Source: Bugulina stolonifera
Lineage: Eukaryota > Bryozoa > Gymnolaemata > Cheilostomatida > Bugulidae
Assembly: GCA_935421135.1 (NCBI GenBank)
Contig: OW285190.1
Location: 13,092,501 to 13,156,500, forward strand
Length of the DNA stretch: 64,000 nucleotides
Direction of reading: 5' to 3'
The translations under genes were made by a program, and so were the position numbers. Numbering within the stretch: position 1 is the first letter of the stretch; each line of letters opens with the position of its first letter. This document shows positions 38,902 to 53,200 of this stretch, one piece after another. Below the pieces are notes generated by a model. It searched no databases. It saw only the letters and a program-made list of their open reading frames with translations, and was not told where the DNA came from.

Positions 38902-41458
38902 TCTGTAAAGAGTATTGATACTTCTGGCTTAAGCTTATTGCTAGAACCAGGTCGCATAATGGGTGACACATTGATAGTGTCAAGCTGGCTAAGGATTTAG
39001 ACTAGTAGAGGCAAACTGCTTGCTATGTGGTAAAGAAGAGATAAGAACTTTCTATCCCTGGCGAAAACAATATGACGGTTGTTGAAATATTATACACATA
39101 TATAATTAATTTTGATTCCAAGGTTATTACTATGCTCTTGCACATATTGCAAACACCAACTTTTCTGTATAACTTTTATTATTGTAACTACAAGTACATG
39201 TCCAACAGGACCTAATTAATATTTGAAGCAATGCTGTCTTTACATGTGTTCTGATATTCTTGTGTTTTGCCAATACTGCAGACTCTTGCATTGTTCCGAT
39301 ATTGTGAGTTCTATAACTCCGATATTGTAAATTTTTGCCCTGCTGAGGGTTTTCACACACATTCTTGGAACAGAGGCTTAGTCATAGACGAGTACGCCTA
39401 TACTCGACCTCAGCATTGGGGTGGAGCCACTTTACTGTAACAGGCATTCCATTTCGCTATACTTTTCAGTTGCTTGCGGACTTCTAACGAAGTAACCTCT
39501 CTAAGTTTACTATGAGCTTTTACACTGTTTACTGCCCACAGGCCCAAGGCCCATATTGAAAGCCTTCTCTATTGGAAACGGGCTCCAAGTCCAGCCTTAG
39601 GGTTTTCTAAGGACCCACTATTCCAAACAATAAATTGGCGTCGTACCTGTGATGACTGGCAATGCCAGTCTATAATCTTTGGTAAATGACCGATGCATCA
39701 CACGGACTGGTTAGATATCGTGTCCTACAAGCAGGCTAGTTGAGAACACCACCCTTCACATCTCCTACTGATGTCAACCCATACATCAACTAGGCAGAGT
39801 CTGCAGCTAGGTCACAAGTACGGGCCATCTTCCTCTTACCTGACTAGGTTGTCAAAGCCTGCCTGGTTGATACTGCACTTAGACTGGTGCTACTCTCTCT
39901 GGTAAATGCTGCACGGGTAAGCCGTCACTAACTAGCCGGACACAGTGGCAACACTATACTATTATGCTACCTATATTAGATAGTTAATAATCATAGTAAG
40001 TATATAGCAAAGATACAAAATGCATGTTAATGTTCATGTTGATGACATATAATAGGCTCAAACTTGGGTGTAAGCACCTGGCAACAACACTCTGTAAAAT
40101 GAATAAACTCTGCAACCATTTTCAAAATAATTTTGATATACACCGTGAACCATTGTAATTGACTTGATACCCTATTTATTAATTTATTTATTAATATAAA
40201 TATAGTAATTTAATTATTAATAGTTATTATTATACTATAATTTATTTTTAATTTTAGGGTTTATTTTGTTAATTGCATTGTAATTGTGTGCAAGTGACTG
40301 TTGTGTAAATTGTAATTGGTTTGCTAATTGGGTATTACATAAATAATTGATAACACATAATTGTTAATATTTATATTATAAAATAGTAATTAATTATTAT
40401 TATTTTATACTATAAATAATATTTCACTAAAATCAACCTGGAGGCCGCCCGCCTGTGATGTGATAATATTCGACATAGTGAGAAGTGATAGTCTAAGTCT
40501 GCCTAAATAATGATTATAAAATCATTATAATTATTAAATAACTAATAATTTAATATGGATATCGCTATTTATCATGGAAGATGGATTTGGCATAGAGATT
40601 GGCCTTGGTCCTAGGCCCAGGATTTGGCAAAACACATCCGTAAAAAATGCAAGTCAATTAATAACTACCACTACTAACTAATAACTACTACTACTCATAA
40701 TTTCCAGAGTCACAATAAATAGCTCGATAACTACTTTGAGAAAAAATGATACATGATGTTGGGGTTCGGAAGGAATCGGTCATAATTGGGGGTGGTTAGA
40801 GTAGGGCCCGTTCCTATCAAGGACGCGTCGCTGCAACTTTTGTGCAGTCTGAAAACGAAGTCCGTAGGCAACTATGTTTCAGTCCCATTACTGACGACAA
40901 TACATAGATGTGCTGTTCGTATCTAGACACTAACATGTGCAAGCCACAAACAAAGATATTATTGCATGCAAAATGTTCAAAGCTGACATAGCTAATTGAG
41001 TATTTAGTTCGTTTTTCCTTTCACGGCCTCTTCAACACATCAGTCATTGCGTGAGTGCTGAGGCCAAGATTTATTGGCTTGAATTGTTGCAGGTTCTGGA
41101 GTCTGGATTATGTTTGTAATTAATTAAGTCTCGCCCACCCACCATCCATGTCCATGGAGGTCGATATACCAGCCAAAATCAAACTGCCACTGTGCTGGAT
41201 TAACATGATCATTGATCACAATAAGTCCATATGAATAACGTTGTAAATAAAATTAGTGATTTTTAGCAATATCCAACTGACTGGCCAACTGATTGGTTTA
41301 GACTAGTAGGCCAGATGCACAGGCTAGTCCTGTCCTCCCCTAAGCTAATGGTAGGATAGTACTAAACGGTACGAAATTAATTATGAAGCAGTTCAGATTG
41401 GTTCTCATGCCTAATGTCAGTGTTGATATTTCTGTTATTTTGATAGCAGTGAATTAAG
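38902..41458. other. Intergenic region between divergent THADA-like and PTCD2-like genes
   Basis: The two genes diverge from this interval, so both promoters should lie within it. From about 39360 to 39960 there is a block of clearly higher GC content than its surroundings. It has no long reading frame on either strand and no recognisable RNA gene; CTGGTTGAT near 39870 recalls the 18S rRNA start but the flanks do not match. From about 40150 to 40560 the sequence is extremely AT-rich. Confidence 0.5.
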
Positions 41459-44400
41459 ATGAATGTCATTCAAAGTGTACGAAAGTTGAACCAGAAAGTC
41501 ATTCAGCAGACATCACTGCAACATATCCTGTCCATATTCCACTGTAACTTATACTGTAAGTTTAGAGAGTAAGAAATTTTATTAACTTGTTAATTTATTG
41601 TGCATTTTTAAAATTCATGTTTCTGGCTCTATGTCAACAAGTTCTCTGACATCATAGTAGCCTATTCTGAAGCTCAATTCAACCTATTTAAAAGCCAGTT
41701 GGAACGCCGGCTTATGGGAACCTTGGGTCCCACTAAACGAGTTTTTGGATGTTATGAGCGCCAGGCTAGCATCTGATGGTGGTAACTGAAACGTTTGCAT
41801 TTGGCCAATGTGATTTCAACAGCCACAGACCTAGGGCTACATAGAAGTTGATTAATTTACACATACTCAAGTCTTTTTTTTAGATTGCATACTATTAGAA
41901 TTAAATCAATGGGTAATCAATCCTGTATGTACACTGTAATCTTTATATATATATAGTAAATATTTCACTGCAGGCCCACATTACTGTTTAATTCATTCTA
42001 CAGGCAGACGTTTCCTTTTATCAGCTGCATGCCTTGGCCTGAGTCAATTCCAAAAACAGGTCAGCGTTACAAGGAAAAAGTAAGTGTACCTTTTATACTC
42101 TGAATGAAGTTTTGTACTGTACTAACGTTCTGAACATTTGAAAACTAATAACTTTAGTAATGCATAGCCTACTCTTGATGGGCGGGGGGGGGGGGGGTGA
42201 ACTATGCCTACATGTCTTCTGAACTGAACCTTTGTGAGCATGCCATGCTCATCATTATACGTTATAATAATAATAACTCTGAGGAATAGGTCTGTGATAT
42301 ATGAATTCAAAAGGAGTGAATAAATCACTAGTAGGTTGATTGTTGGTCAAAGCTGACCTTTTGTGATGGACATATACACCGTGTATGGTGTACTACGTGC
42401 ACCTAATGATATGGCAGTAGGCTATGTAATCTTCATAAGAAAAGCAGTGTTTTATCTGATCATATTTTGTGTTTTTATTTGCTTTTACCTCAACATGTAT
42501 TTATTTCTCCCCACAGACTTGGACGTAACGAGGCAGAATTTAAAACTCGTTTTGTTGAAAAATTGGATAAAGCCGAGTCTGAGCTTTTAAAGCAAGAGTG
42601 CTCAGCGTATGTTTACCTGATGAACGAACACGACGTCCGACATGCCACCACCATTGTAAACAGGTAACGTCATAGTCACAAGTTTGCCATAATTTTGTCA
42701 TACAAATCCATATAATGTGTAAAATAGCTGCTCATATCCTGATGTCGCATTCTTATCTGCATTTTATAATAACCACACTGTACATGTGTGATTGTTATAG
42801 TATCATAATCACCTATTACATGTATTTTGATATCAATTCAAACAACACCATTCTGTCGAACTTCAGACGCTCTAAGCAATTGGAAGAGGATAAAGTTTTC
42901 GGCCTGCCACCAGAACAATGTACTCTATTAACCGATGCACTGCGACAATGTCATATTCATAGAGATACATCAACGGCTCTCAGCCTCTATCACTCCGAGG
43001 TTAGTACTAGAATCAAGTGGTAGACATGCATGTGCAATATGTGAATGTTAGTTCTTATCTCTCTGGTGTTATCTGGGTTGGCTGTCCCTTGTAAACCTGA
43101 TTTTCCCTCATCTAAATCCGCTTTCAAGAATGTATACAATTTTAAGCAATTCGTGATACATTTAATTCCTAAGAAAATTCAGTATTCATCTACATTCTCG
43201 TCAAAGGAAATTGTTTAATGTTTACCGACTTCCAAGGAGGTTAATTTTTTCATCATGTAACTTATGTACATTTGATTCTAGTTCTAATGTCATTATAATT
43301 GTTTCTTTTAGGATACTAAAGTCATTGTGTACGGATATTAGTTCTCATCCTGCCATCAACCGATCAGTGCCATTCCAATTATGCATTATACATGTACATT
43401 GTTACTCTGCTGATAGGTTTCAAGTAAAGAAAACTCAACATACCTGGAATCCCTTCTACTCGTTCTCGACTTACTCTATGAGACTCAGCAATACGAATCA
43501 TGTGCCAACATAGTAAAAGATATTATATGTGACTCAAAGATGAGAGCTAAAGTTTCTTCAATGACAGATCTAAAAGTTGTCTTCACCTTCGGGCTTTTAT
43601 CCTCATTTAAAATGGTAGTTATAATATTGTTTGCTTCTGCAACATATTTATTTGAATTCTATTCCATGATTTTCACTATGACCGTGTGGTTTGGAGAATT
43701 ATGCATGCATGAGCAATAAGTCACAAGCTGTATTTCATGTAGCTGGCTCAGTTCTGAGCTCCCATAATTGTTTGTTAACAGGCCGAGCTATTTGCTGCAA
43801 TCTTGTATTATATTATACATTTGACTTTAATCTATTTTCTGACTACTGCTGCTACGTAATCGTACAACACATACTCTGTGGGTAAATCTCCCAGTTTGCT
43901 ATAATTGGTCAATAAACCGTGTTGTTTGTTTCTGAATACTGTAAGTAGTGCATGTGCAGAGATTGGTCCCATGCCCTTTAGTTTCTCAACCATGGGTCAC
44001 TACACTAACAATAATGATGAAAGGTAGGTGATCATTCCTAATCTCCTTGGAACTGTTTTATCAATAGATAGTGTTGTTGATGAAGAGAAGACAAATCCCA
44101 AAAGTTCAAAGTTTGTATGTTCTGAATATTTGTTGTTAGGATTCTGCTACTGGTCTCAACATTGCCTCCAGCCTTCGTCTACAAAACATATTCCCTGCAC
44201 ACTCTCCTATAATGACAGACAGTAAGCTGCTGTTAGCACTCTATGGCCTAAAACAGGTAGGCATCGTCTACCAAGAGCCACAAATAACTACCTCATAGTT
44301 GTCACACACCAACTCTTTTACTTTCACTCCACATCCATGTTCTTGAACAATGCATTCTTCATTGTACAAGGCTTTTACATTATATTTATTGCATTATATT

Positions 44401-46319
44401 CATATTCCTTGTGTTTATGGTTTATAAAATATGCAATATTGCAAGCGTTTGGTTTTTGGTAACAAATGTGATGTTCACTGGTGTGATGCATATAATGCCC
44501 GAGTTGAACTATAACTGATGTTGTTAATATTTTAGAAACGGTTCAATGCAACGCTGAGTATACTACAAACATGTAGCCATGATCTCTACTCGACAATTGT
44601 AAAAGAAAATATGGTGGTATGTGTATATCGCATAACCTTATGCAGTATATTATAATATAACTTTTATGCACGAAAAAACTCAGTTATCGTTGGAGGGTAG
44701 AGCCGTCAACTGGACCTGCACTATTATTATTTGTACAATCATTTACATGCACATAGTAAAAACTTACAATGTTCACAATATCTGTTACCAGGCAATGGTG
44801 CATATGGAGTTAGAGAATTCTAACTTAGCATTCAGGACGATGATTTCACTAGAATCAAAAATGGCTACCAAACGGAAATGGAAGCAGTTCATTATCTTTG
44901 CTGATGTTGTAAGTATTACTAATAATAGATTCTATTCACATTTACCTCTACCACTAGTATACAACTGCTGTCCATGTGATTATGATAACAGTGAATGGTT
45001 TGATTTGTCCCGCTTTATCACCCAAGTTCCTAAAGGTGCTTTTATAGGATTACTGGGTATTGGTTGAAGATGTGTAGGCACAGCAGTATGGAACTTGGAC
45101 TAATGTAGATATGATCATTATTGTCTGAGTGAATTTCTTGTGAACTAATAATCCAAAATTTAACACAATAGTTGTAATTTGAATGGTGACCTTTCTTATC
45201 CAACCACAGAAGTGTCATACTTCTATTCCATGTTATCGCCATCACTAGTCAATACTAAGTTCCATATCCACGCACGTATGAATGTTGTCGAGCCTACTGT
45301 CTCATTCAATGCTATTGGTTACGTTGTAGTTCAAAAGAATGCTTAGCTTATACCAGGATGAAATGGATCATAGTTTTCTCAAAAGAATCCGAGCAAATGC
45401 CGGCACACTTGTTAACAGACAAAGTATAGAGGAGCATCTAACCAGTCGTCTCTCTAGATCAGTTGATCATTGTACTCTCGCAAACATGGTACGCCAAATG
45501 TACATATATTTGCTTTACTGTATTGTATTGATAGTATACCAAGTCATTACTTCTATTCAATCATTCAACACCATTCTGTGTATGGTCCACTTCAGTGGAA
45601 GGTGTTTTTATTGAGGTTTTGTTGTCTTTATTTGGGGTGTATGTAATAGCCATTCCTACATCATGTTATGGTTTAAATCCTCAAAGTCTGCATCTTACAA
45701 TTTGGTTGCCATCAATTTCCTTAGCGGTTCTTATCCACTCCAGTGATAGGGAATAATATTCTTCTTTTTGCATTGGTATTATTTGAGTAGGTTTTGCTGA
45801 GGAGCTGCTGCTACTTGTTGCACTGTACCCCATACAAACACAAACTATCTCTTGGGGTTGATAATTCCCAACCCTCTTCCACTAAAATGCAATGACAGCC
45901 TACTGCTGATTTCATTATTCAGCCTTCAGCAGTTACCAAGTAAATCAAGGTTTTACATTCGCTTGTAAAACTTGTACTGAGAGAGAGTGGTATCTGCATT
46001 ATTGAAACTTATTTAGCTGTCTTCTAATTGGTGGGTTCTGTCTACATTTAGATAGTTCAGTAAAACTAACAGACTTTCAACTTGATTCTAGATATGGATT
46101 TCATTGCAGATTGTTGAGGATGAAGAAGTTGCACGCAATCTGGTTAACTCAACTGACCAACGCGGTTTAGACAATTCATCTCTCAATGATACTACCTTGA
46201 CTCCCCTTGATAGTTCATCAACTAAACCAAATGAAAGCAGCGAATCAGCTAAACCAAAGGGAGATCCCAAAGTCAAGATAGTTGACGGTTACATAGTATT
46301 CACTTACGATGAACCCTGA
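41459..46319 (+). CDS. PTCD2: PTCD2-like pentatricopeptide repeat protein (mitochondrial)
   Basis: Ten exons: 41459-41555, 42004-42079, 42517-42663, 42867-42999, 43417-43614, 44140-44256, 44536-44616, 44792-44908, 45330-45488, 46110-46319 (TGA), 444 residues (human PTCD2 about 388). PTCD2 acts in mitochondrial RNA processing (cytochrome b transcript in mouse). The start is a basic, amphipathic, acid-free stretch (MNVIQSVRKLNQKVIQQ), as expected of a mitochondrial presequence. CRRFLLSAACLGLSQFQKQ matches the family's RRYLL...FQQKK segment. Helical pairs follow in family order, for example VLDLLYETQQYESCANIVKDI against the LCYEL...GKYKSALQVL region. The C-terminal 70 residues are a Ser/Thr/Asp-rich extension ending KVKIVDGYIVFTYDEP. 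Identification rests on pattern and order over a fast-evolving family, so another mitochondrial PPR protein is possible. Confidence 0.75.
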
Positions 46320-46659
46320 CCAATTGGTAGTGTGACCATTTTTATTACAAGACAGCTCAGTTGTTCTATCAGCTTCCCTCATTGTTCAGATATTATTTTT
46401 TTACTTCTAGTTCCGTACTATAATATTTATAAAATATGTCTCAATTAACAGTAAATACATATTGTAACATTGGGCATAGGCATAATATATGCAGCGAGAG
46501 TAGAGATGTAGCAATAACTTGTAATAAAAACATGATTTAAGATTATGATTATATTTATGACTGTTATAAATAATTATGAAAATAATAATAATAAATGTAA
46601 TAGTCAAATTAATGATAGTTGATTGTTATAAATTCCTGAATAACCTGGCTAGATTATTT

Positions 46660-46669
46660 AATAAATAAA
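46660..46669 (+). other. Overlapping polyadenylation signals for the PTCD2-like gene
   Basis: Two overlapping AATAAA hexamers lie 341 bases past the PTCD2-like stop. The next gene starts at 47208 on the same strand. Confidence 0.5.
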
Positions 46670-47207
46670 AATTGTTAGCATAATAATTAATTATATAGCC
46701 AAGAAGTTTTCAGGACAGATTGTATGACACTGGTACTTTTAGCTGGTCTAATATACACAATGATAGCAACCTCTTAGTTTGAGTAAACATTTCCAAAAGC
46801 TACATATCTCTGAGGTCAGTACCATTATGTTCAAGTGTCTCAATATCGTACATTATTATTATGTACATTGTCAGTGTTCAATTCAGGCTAGGATTGCTCC
46901 CCGTCAGAGCACGTTTCATTTTCTACTACCATTGTGTATTTAGCCATTCGGTCTCGGGGCTTTCAGTGGAAGAGCTCAATAGCAGCACATATGATTTGAC
47001 CTTGAAGCTCAAGTTCACCACTGCACCATCAAGTCAGGATTCGCGTCTGATTGTGAAATGACTGGATTGTATAGGAACATGTAGTGCGCTCTTCAAAGGT
47101 TTATCCAATAAGCATACTTTTAGTCGTCCCAAATTTCTTACAGTCTAGGCATGTTATATGAGTCACTGTCATTCTAGTATGATTTTAGGTTAATACAGTA
47201 AAACATA

Positions 47208-50200
47208 ATGTCGTCGGATCGTCCAAAACAGCGGGTCAAGACTAAAGTCAAAGTTAAAAAGAGAAAGGAGAAGCCAATAGAAATACCCTCTGACTTGTTA
47301 GACCCTCCCAGCAACCGAGGTATTGTAGTGTTTAAACGGACTTGAACATTTTGTTCTTTTATCTTTCAATCTCAAACATTTGTGTGAAACTCAGTTCATC
47401 CATTTGTCAATCTTTCGAAACTGTTTGTACCATCTTAGGAAATTCCGCTTTTACATTTTGCTACAAATTTTAGTAATACACGTATATGTATATTATTTAG
47501 GTAACGATATTTATATTTAATTAACACAAATAGTAAATAGTATTGGCTGTGCCATAAATTTATTTTGTTCTCATTTTCTACCGTTTTAGAAAATTCTAAG
47601 AGTCTACCTCAAGATGAAAATTCAGCAAATATTGAAAAAAGACACATCCATGTACATGAAGTTGACATGTAAGAAACCTATTCTGTTTACATATACTACA
47701 TGTATATACATATACGTACGTACATAAGTGTGTGCGTGTTTTGTCGATATGTTACAGTTAACCTATAATTAAAATGGACAAGTTTTGATCTTTTAGGAAA
47801 TCCAATACTGAAAAAGAAGCAGCTCGTTTAGAGAGACTTAAATACTTGGAAAGTCAAACATGGGACTCCTTATCTAAGTTGGAACGTGTGCAGGTAAGTA
47901 AGAGATGTGTTATTAGCTTGCTACATAATTATTTCTTTTACCTGCTGACAGTAATTCAAGGGTTTTTGTATATACAGGAACAGAATCTGTGTAGTTATAA
48001 TGTTGATGCTTAGATGTTCCAGCCATGCATGTCTAAATAAGTTAGCTTCTACTTGTAGTAGCAGCGAATATTTTGTGTATATGAATAAAAAGGGTCACTA
48101 AGGTACTACTTGCTCCACACGTAATATTATACGGTTTTGGTATTGTTATTCATGCAGTGTTGCATGACATTGAGTGTTGATCTGCACATGTATCAAAGTA
48201 GGATAGTGTTAGTGTATGCTTCAGTGATGTCTAGCATCATATTTGTTGGTTTTGCAGATGATCAACTTTGCAATTTCAACTCTAGGGGTCATGTTAGAAT
48301 TGTATATATAAATTATATTATGTTGCTTATATAATTATAATCATACATACAGTTATTAAGGATCAGAAATGGTGAAGATGACTGGGACGTAGATTTGTCT
48401 CAGCTTCCAGCATCATGTCCTGGAAGTAATCGAGGAGGTCCAAAGTCGGCCTCGGGTGTATGTAATGTATAATATTATACCTGATCATGTTTACATTACC
48501 TTACCAGCTCTTGTATTCAGAGACTAGAATTTGCTAATCTCAATATCTTGGAATATGACTTGACTTTTAGTGTCCAGATTTAGACTTTCACAAGTCATGT
48601 CAGTTTGGAATTTGTGAACCAGCAATGCCAGGCATGGGTATCTCAAACTACAGTGATTTGTTTTAGACATAATCATGTTTATATGGGCATACTGAAACTA
48701 TATTGCTGGGTCAAATGCAGTTTTTAGAAAGTTGAAACTGAGCGTTTCTATCAATGGGATATTTTTACACAATAAGTAGTTAGTTATCTCTCTGGACGAG
48801 TAGATATTGCCAAATACACATGCTTGATGTGCAGGATATGATTATAGGTGGCATAATGAGTGTGCTCATAGCTGTACCAAATCATCTAGGCCTACAACTA
48901 GCAATTTTTATATGGACATGATCTACCAAGGATTATTAGGAAACGTATCATCAGCAGACAATTTTATGATTAGCATGCTTTATATTGTATATTGATTCCA
49001 GGGTCCCGAAGACATGCCAGAAATAAGTACAGACAAAGAATGGGGTATTCCTTTTGAACGTCGTTCAAAAACTCATGATTCCAGGTCTGCTCTACCTCAA
49101 CATCAACAAAATGTTCAACAAATACAACGAACTTCGCAACAACAGATGCCACAATGCCAACAAGTCATGCAACAAGTACCACAAAGTGTTGGAAGCCTCC
49201 AGCGAATGTCACAACATCAACAAAATGCTCAACAAATACAACGAACATCGCAACAGCAGATGCCACAATGCCAACAAGTCATGCAACAAGCACCACAAAA
49301 TGTTGGAAGCCTCCAGCGAATGTCACAACATCAACAAAATGTTCAACAAATACAACGAACTTCGCAACAACAGATGCCACAATGCCAACAAGTCATGCAA
49401 CAAGCACCACAAAATGTTGGAAGCTTCCAGCGGATGTCACAACATCAACAAAATGTTCAACAAATACAACGAACTTCGCAACAACAGATGCCACAGTGCC
49501 AACAAGTCATGCAACAAGCACCACAAAGTGTTGGAAGCTTCCAGCGGATGTCACAACATCAACAAAATGTTCAACAAATACAACGAACTTCGCAACAACA
49601 GATGCCACAGTGCCAACAAGTCATGCAACAAGCACCACAAAGTGTTGGAAGCCTCCAGCGAATATCACAACATCAACAAAATATTCAACAAATACAAAGA
49701 ACTTCACAACAACAGATGCCACAATGCCAACAAGTCATGCAACAAGCACCACAAAGTATTCCAAGCCTCCAGCGAATGTCACAACATCAACAAAATGTTC
49801 AACAAATACAACGAACTTCGCAACAACAGATGCCACAATGCCAACAACTGGTCCAACAAGCACCACAATGTGTTGAAAGTCTATCAGGAATGTCTCAATA
49901 TCAACAAAATACACAGAATATGTTACCCCCACAGTGTACACAGGAGCCTCCACAGTACATACAAACGCCTTGTATGCAGATAGCACCGGTTGCACCAGGT
50001 TGGTAGTGTCATTTGAACTTCCAAAGCAATAGTAACAAATGCCACCCACACCAACTTCAAATTTCAGCAATTTTAACTTCTATCTGTGTAGCAGTTGCTT
50101 TAAGCCAACTGTGACACATGTTTACAATCCTACATGCCTATAAATTATTTGATCTCTCATGCTGAAATGTGGTAGCTTTGTACTCCAAACATAAGGATCA

Positions 50201-53200
50201 AGCATTTGTTGGCTTGGGTTCAAATCTTAGATTCAATTGTCTACTGTTAGACTTCATGCAGCCAGTAGTCATCAAGGGAAGAGGCATATTAATGCACCTT
50301 CATTTAAATTTGTGCAATGTGTCAATATTTTGTACATGTGAAACTGTTAGGTAAGCCTGCTGATGACCTTGATGGTGGTAATCAAATACGACGCCCACCA
50401 TTGGTTGAAACCGATCCTTTTGACAGGTCTTCATCGACAATTTACGAAATGAAACCGGAAATAGGTAAGGCTCGCGGTTGACAGGGATGACTTTCTCTAT
50501 AAGCAGGTGGCTACACGATACAACATTTGCCTCGTTACGCCGTCGCTCTACAGTTTCGCTTCCTTTTATGATGCCCTGTAACGGCTGACTGTAGCCTTTA
50601 AAACGCTGCTCTATGTCTCCAACTGTGTCCATGATTGGTTAACTCTAAATACAGTGAGTCAACTGTGTAAATATATTTACTTCCTATTTTGGATAAGCCG
50701 CGTCTATTTGACTAAATTTTAGTGTTGGCAGAGCTTTCGCTCATCAGCTATATTAGGTTTAAGTAACTAACTGGCCAGCTGATAAGCAAAGTTTACCGAG
50801 ACTGGCAAAGCAAACGGAGTCTCGTGTAGTCACTCTTACATACACTATCAGTGAATCCTAATACTTGCTAAACTCTCTTGTAATACTTGCAAAAACAGAG
50901 TTGAGACTTTCCTCTTACTTTCATGTTAAAATTCCTATTTGAGAATAGCCTTAGTTTCCCAGTTTCCTGGTACAGAAAAAGTAAAAATTGTACCACCAAT
51001 GGAACTAGGAGTATATTTTTCTCAAATTCGCTTTAGGAAAATTGTACATAGTCTTAAATCTGACACTATTTAGCTTTGTAATTTTGTTAGCTCTTGATAG
51101 TGACCTACTTGTCATAACAAGGCATACATTGTACAATCTTGATTTTAAATAATGTACGCATATTTGAATCGCAGACACTGACCAAAAACTGGGTGGTAGT
51201 GTTTGATGACTAGACTGTTATAGGTAGGGTATAGAAAGTATTGGAACCAAGTCTCAGTCAACTGATAAACTTTTATTAGGTGATAGCAAGGGGGTCAGGA
51301 TATTAATAATTAATTTACTAGTATATGGTGAGTGTGACCAGAGTTGGTGATAGAGTTACTATATTTGGTAGTTTCTCTATTTTACTGGTGCAGCCTGAGT
51401 ATAGCTTCTTCTCTCGAAAACCAGGCGAAGGAAACTTTATTTTTTACTAGCATGGCCTTTCTCATTTCTTGTGTCAAATAAGTTAGAATGGAACTCAGTT
51501 GGACAAAACTGTATTTAGAATGAACAAATCATGCCTCAGCTTGAGACAGTAGTGTCAGCGCCCTTGGAAATTAAGCAGAATCCAGGAAAACTTCGATTTT
51601 GACCGAGTTCGTGGCATCTGGTAAAAACGGATTACCTATTTATGTTTTGTAGATTCAGAGGAGCGTTATAGCACATCCTACATACAGCTAAAGAAAGAAG
51701 AGCTACAAAAGTTGGAAAGCAATGCTTACCAACCTTTATTGTGTAATTTGTCTTATATTTTCATACCAATGTACTGTACCAACTTATTATTCCGTATTAC
51801 CTCACTTTGTTATGGCGCTATATATTATTGATATGCATGTGACCTATTTCTCTTAGCTGGTTACTACAATATGGATGGTCCTGGTAGCACCTGCAGGCAG
51901 AATGTCGTTGGAGCTGAGAAGAATAGCGAGGAAGCATTTAATGACATGATAAATGCAGCCAAGGCCATAACTACAGAACGCCGTCGCTCTACACAAGGTG
52001 AACGTTTGTCTCTTCCACCGCCAAATGAAGGTCAGTGCCATCTATTGACAATTTTGTTACCATAACATATATTGTTATATACAATGTACATTGTATATTT
52101 TTGCTACTTGTGCACTGTGTATACTAAATGATTATAGTTATTGAGACGCTAACAGAGTTGTCCGAAGAACCTGACTCCACTAATGGTGAGCACGATGCTA
52201 TGCCTGGCGTGTGGAATGAACTAGAAAAAGTGGACGAGCCGGCATATACTACTACTGCAGAAAACGTTGCATCAATTCATAGTCAAGTGCTATCTTCACA
52301 TGGCAGCCAACATGGCAACTCACCACCACCACCACCACCCAATCAACTACCGGTATTTATATTACACTATGCTGTGACAACAAACGTTACTATCATCAGC
52401 ATAGTTTTCCACTGGCCCTTTCAATAGTGTATTTCACAGATGTTACATTCATAGAGTGGGCAGCTTTTGTTTGTATCTGAAGATGTACTGCAGCTGCAGC
52501 TATTAATTTTGATGTAATGGAATTCCTGGTCTGTATAGGGGAGTTGTCTTCTCTTCTTGAGTATTATAAACACATATGCAGGTGTCTTTAAGATAACAGC
52601 ATTCTCAAATCAAAGCTTTCTTCTTCTAGGAAACCTCCATAAACTATCCATTATAGGCATTGACTAATTCATTATATAACATCTCATCAAATGCCAGTAC
52701 TAATATGCATAGTATGAATAAACAATGACTATAATTGGCTTTCCAATCACATACATGGTAAAAAAACCACAGCCTGCCAGAAGATGGGGGACAATTTGAT
52801 GAATTAGTAGGACTAGCTAGCACTAATAGCACCATCAGTAGAGGAATGATTATTTAAACTCAATTGCAGGCTGGGAATGATCACCTCACTGAAGATCTCA
52901 TTGATCACATGATAGAAGATTTACAAGTTGAAAGGCATAGTCAACAGCAAATGTCTGCAGCAGGTTATACCCTAGGACCTGATCAATTTACTGCCCAGGT
53001 ATGAAATTTAATTGTGGTAAAAAATCCCTCAAGCCATAAAATCCTTTGCCATTTGAGTTGGCTTGCCTTCCACTTGACATGCCATATTAATAAGATGCAT
53101 TATCATGAATATAGGCTATGTATTATCATGATGATATGTTCTAAATATGTACTTATTATTTACCTTTAACAAATCAAGGGTAATAAATAGAAAGGAAAAA

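Noticed and set aside
39850..39900. Possible start of an 18S rRNA (GCCTGGTTGAT...)
   Set aside because: Only about a dozen bases match; the sequence on either side has no rRNA similarity that I can see.
46861..47061. Short plus-strand frame ending in a Ser/Thr-rich tail before the Gln-rich gene
   Set aside because: No splice partner, no recognisable domain, and it lies between a poly(A) signal and the next start codon; coding status unsupported.
49054..49983. Long second and third frames in the Gln-rich exon as separate genes
   Set aside because: They arise from the stop-free 114-bp repeat, and neither connects in phase to the flanking exons.
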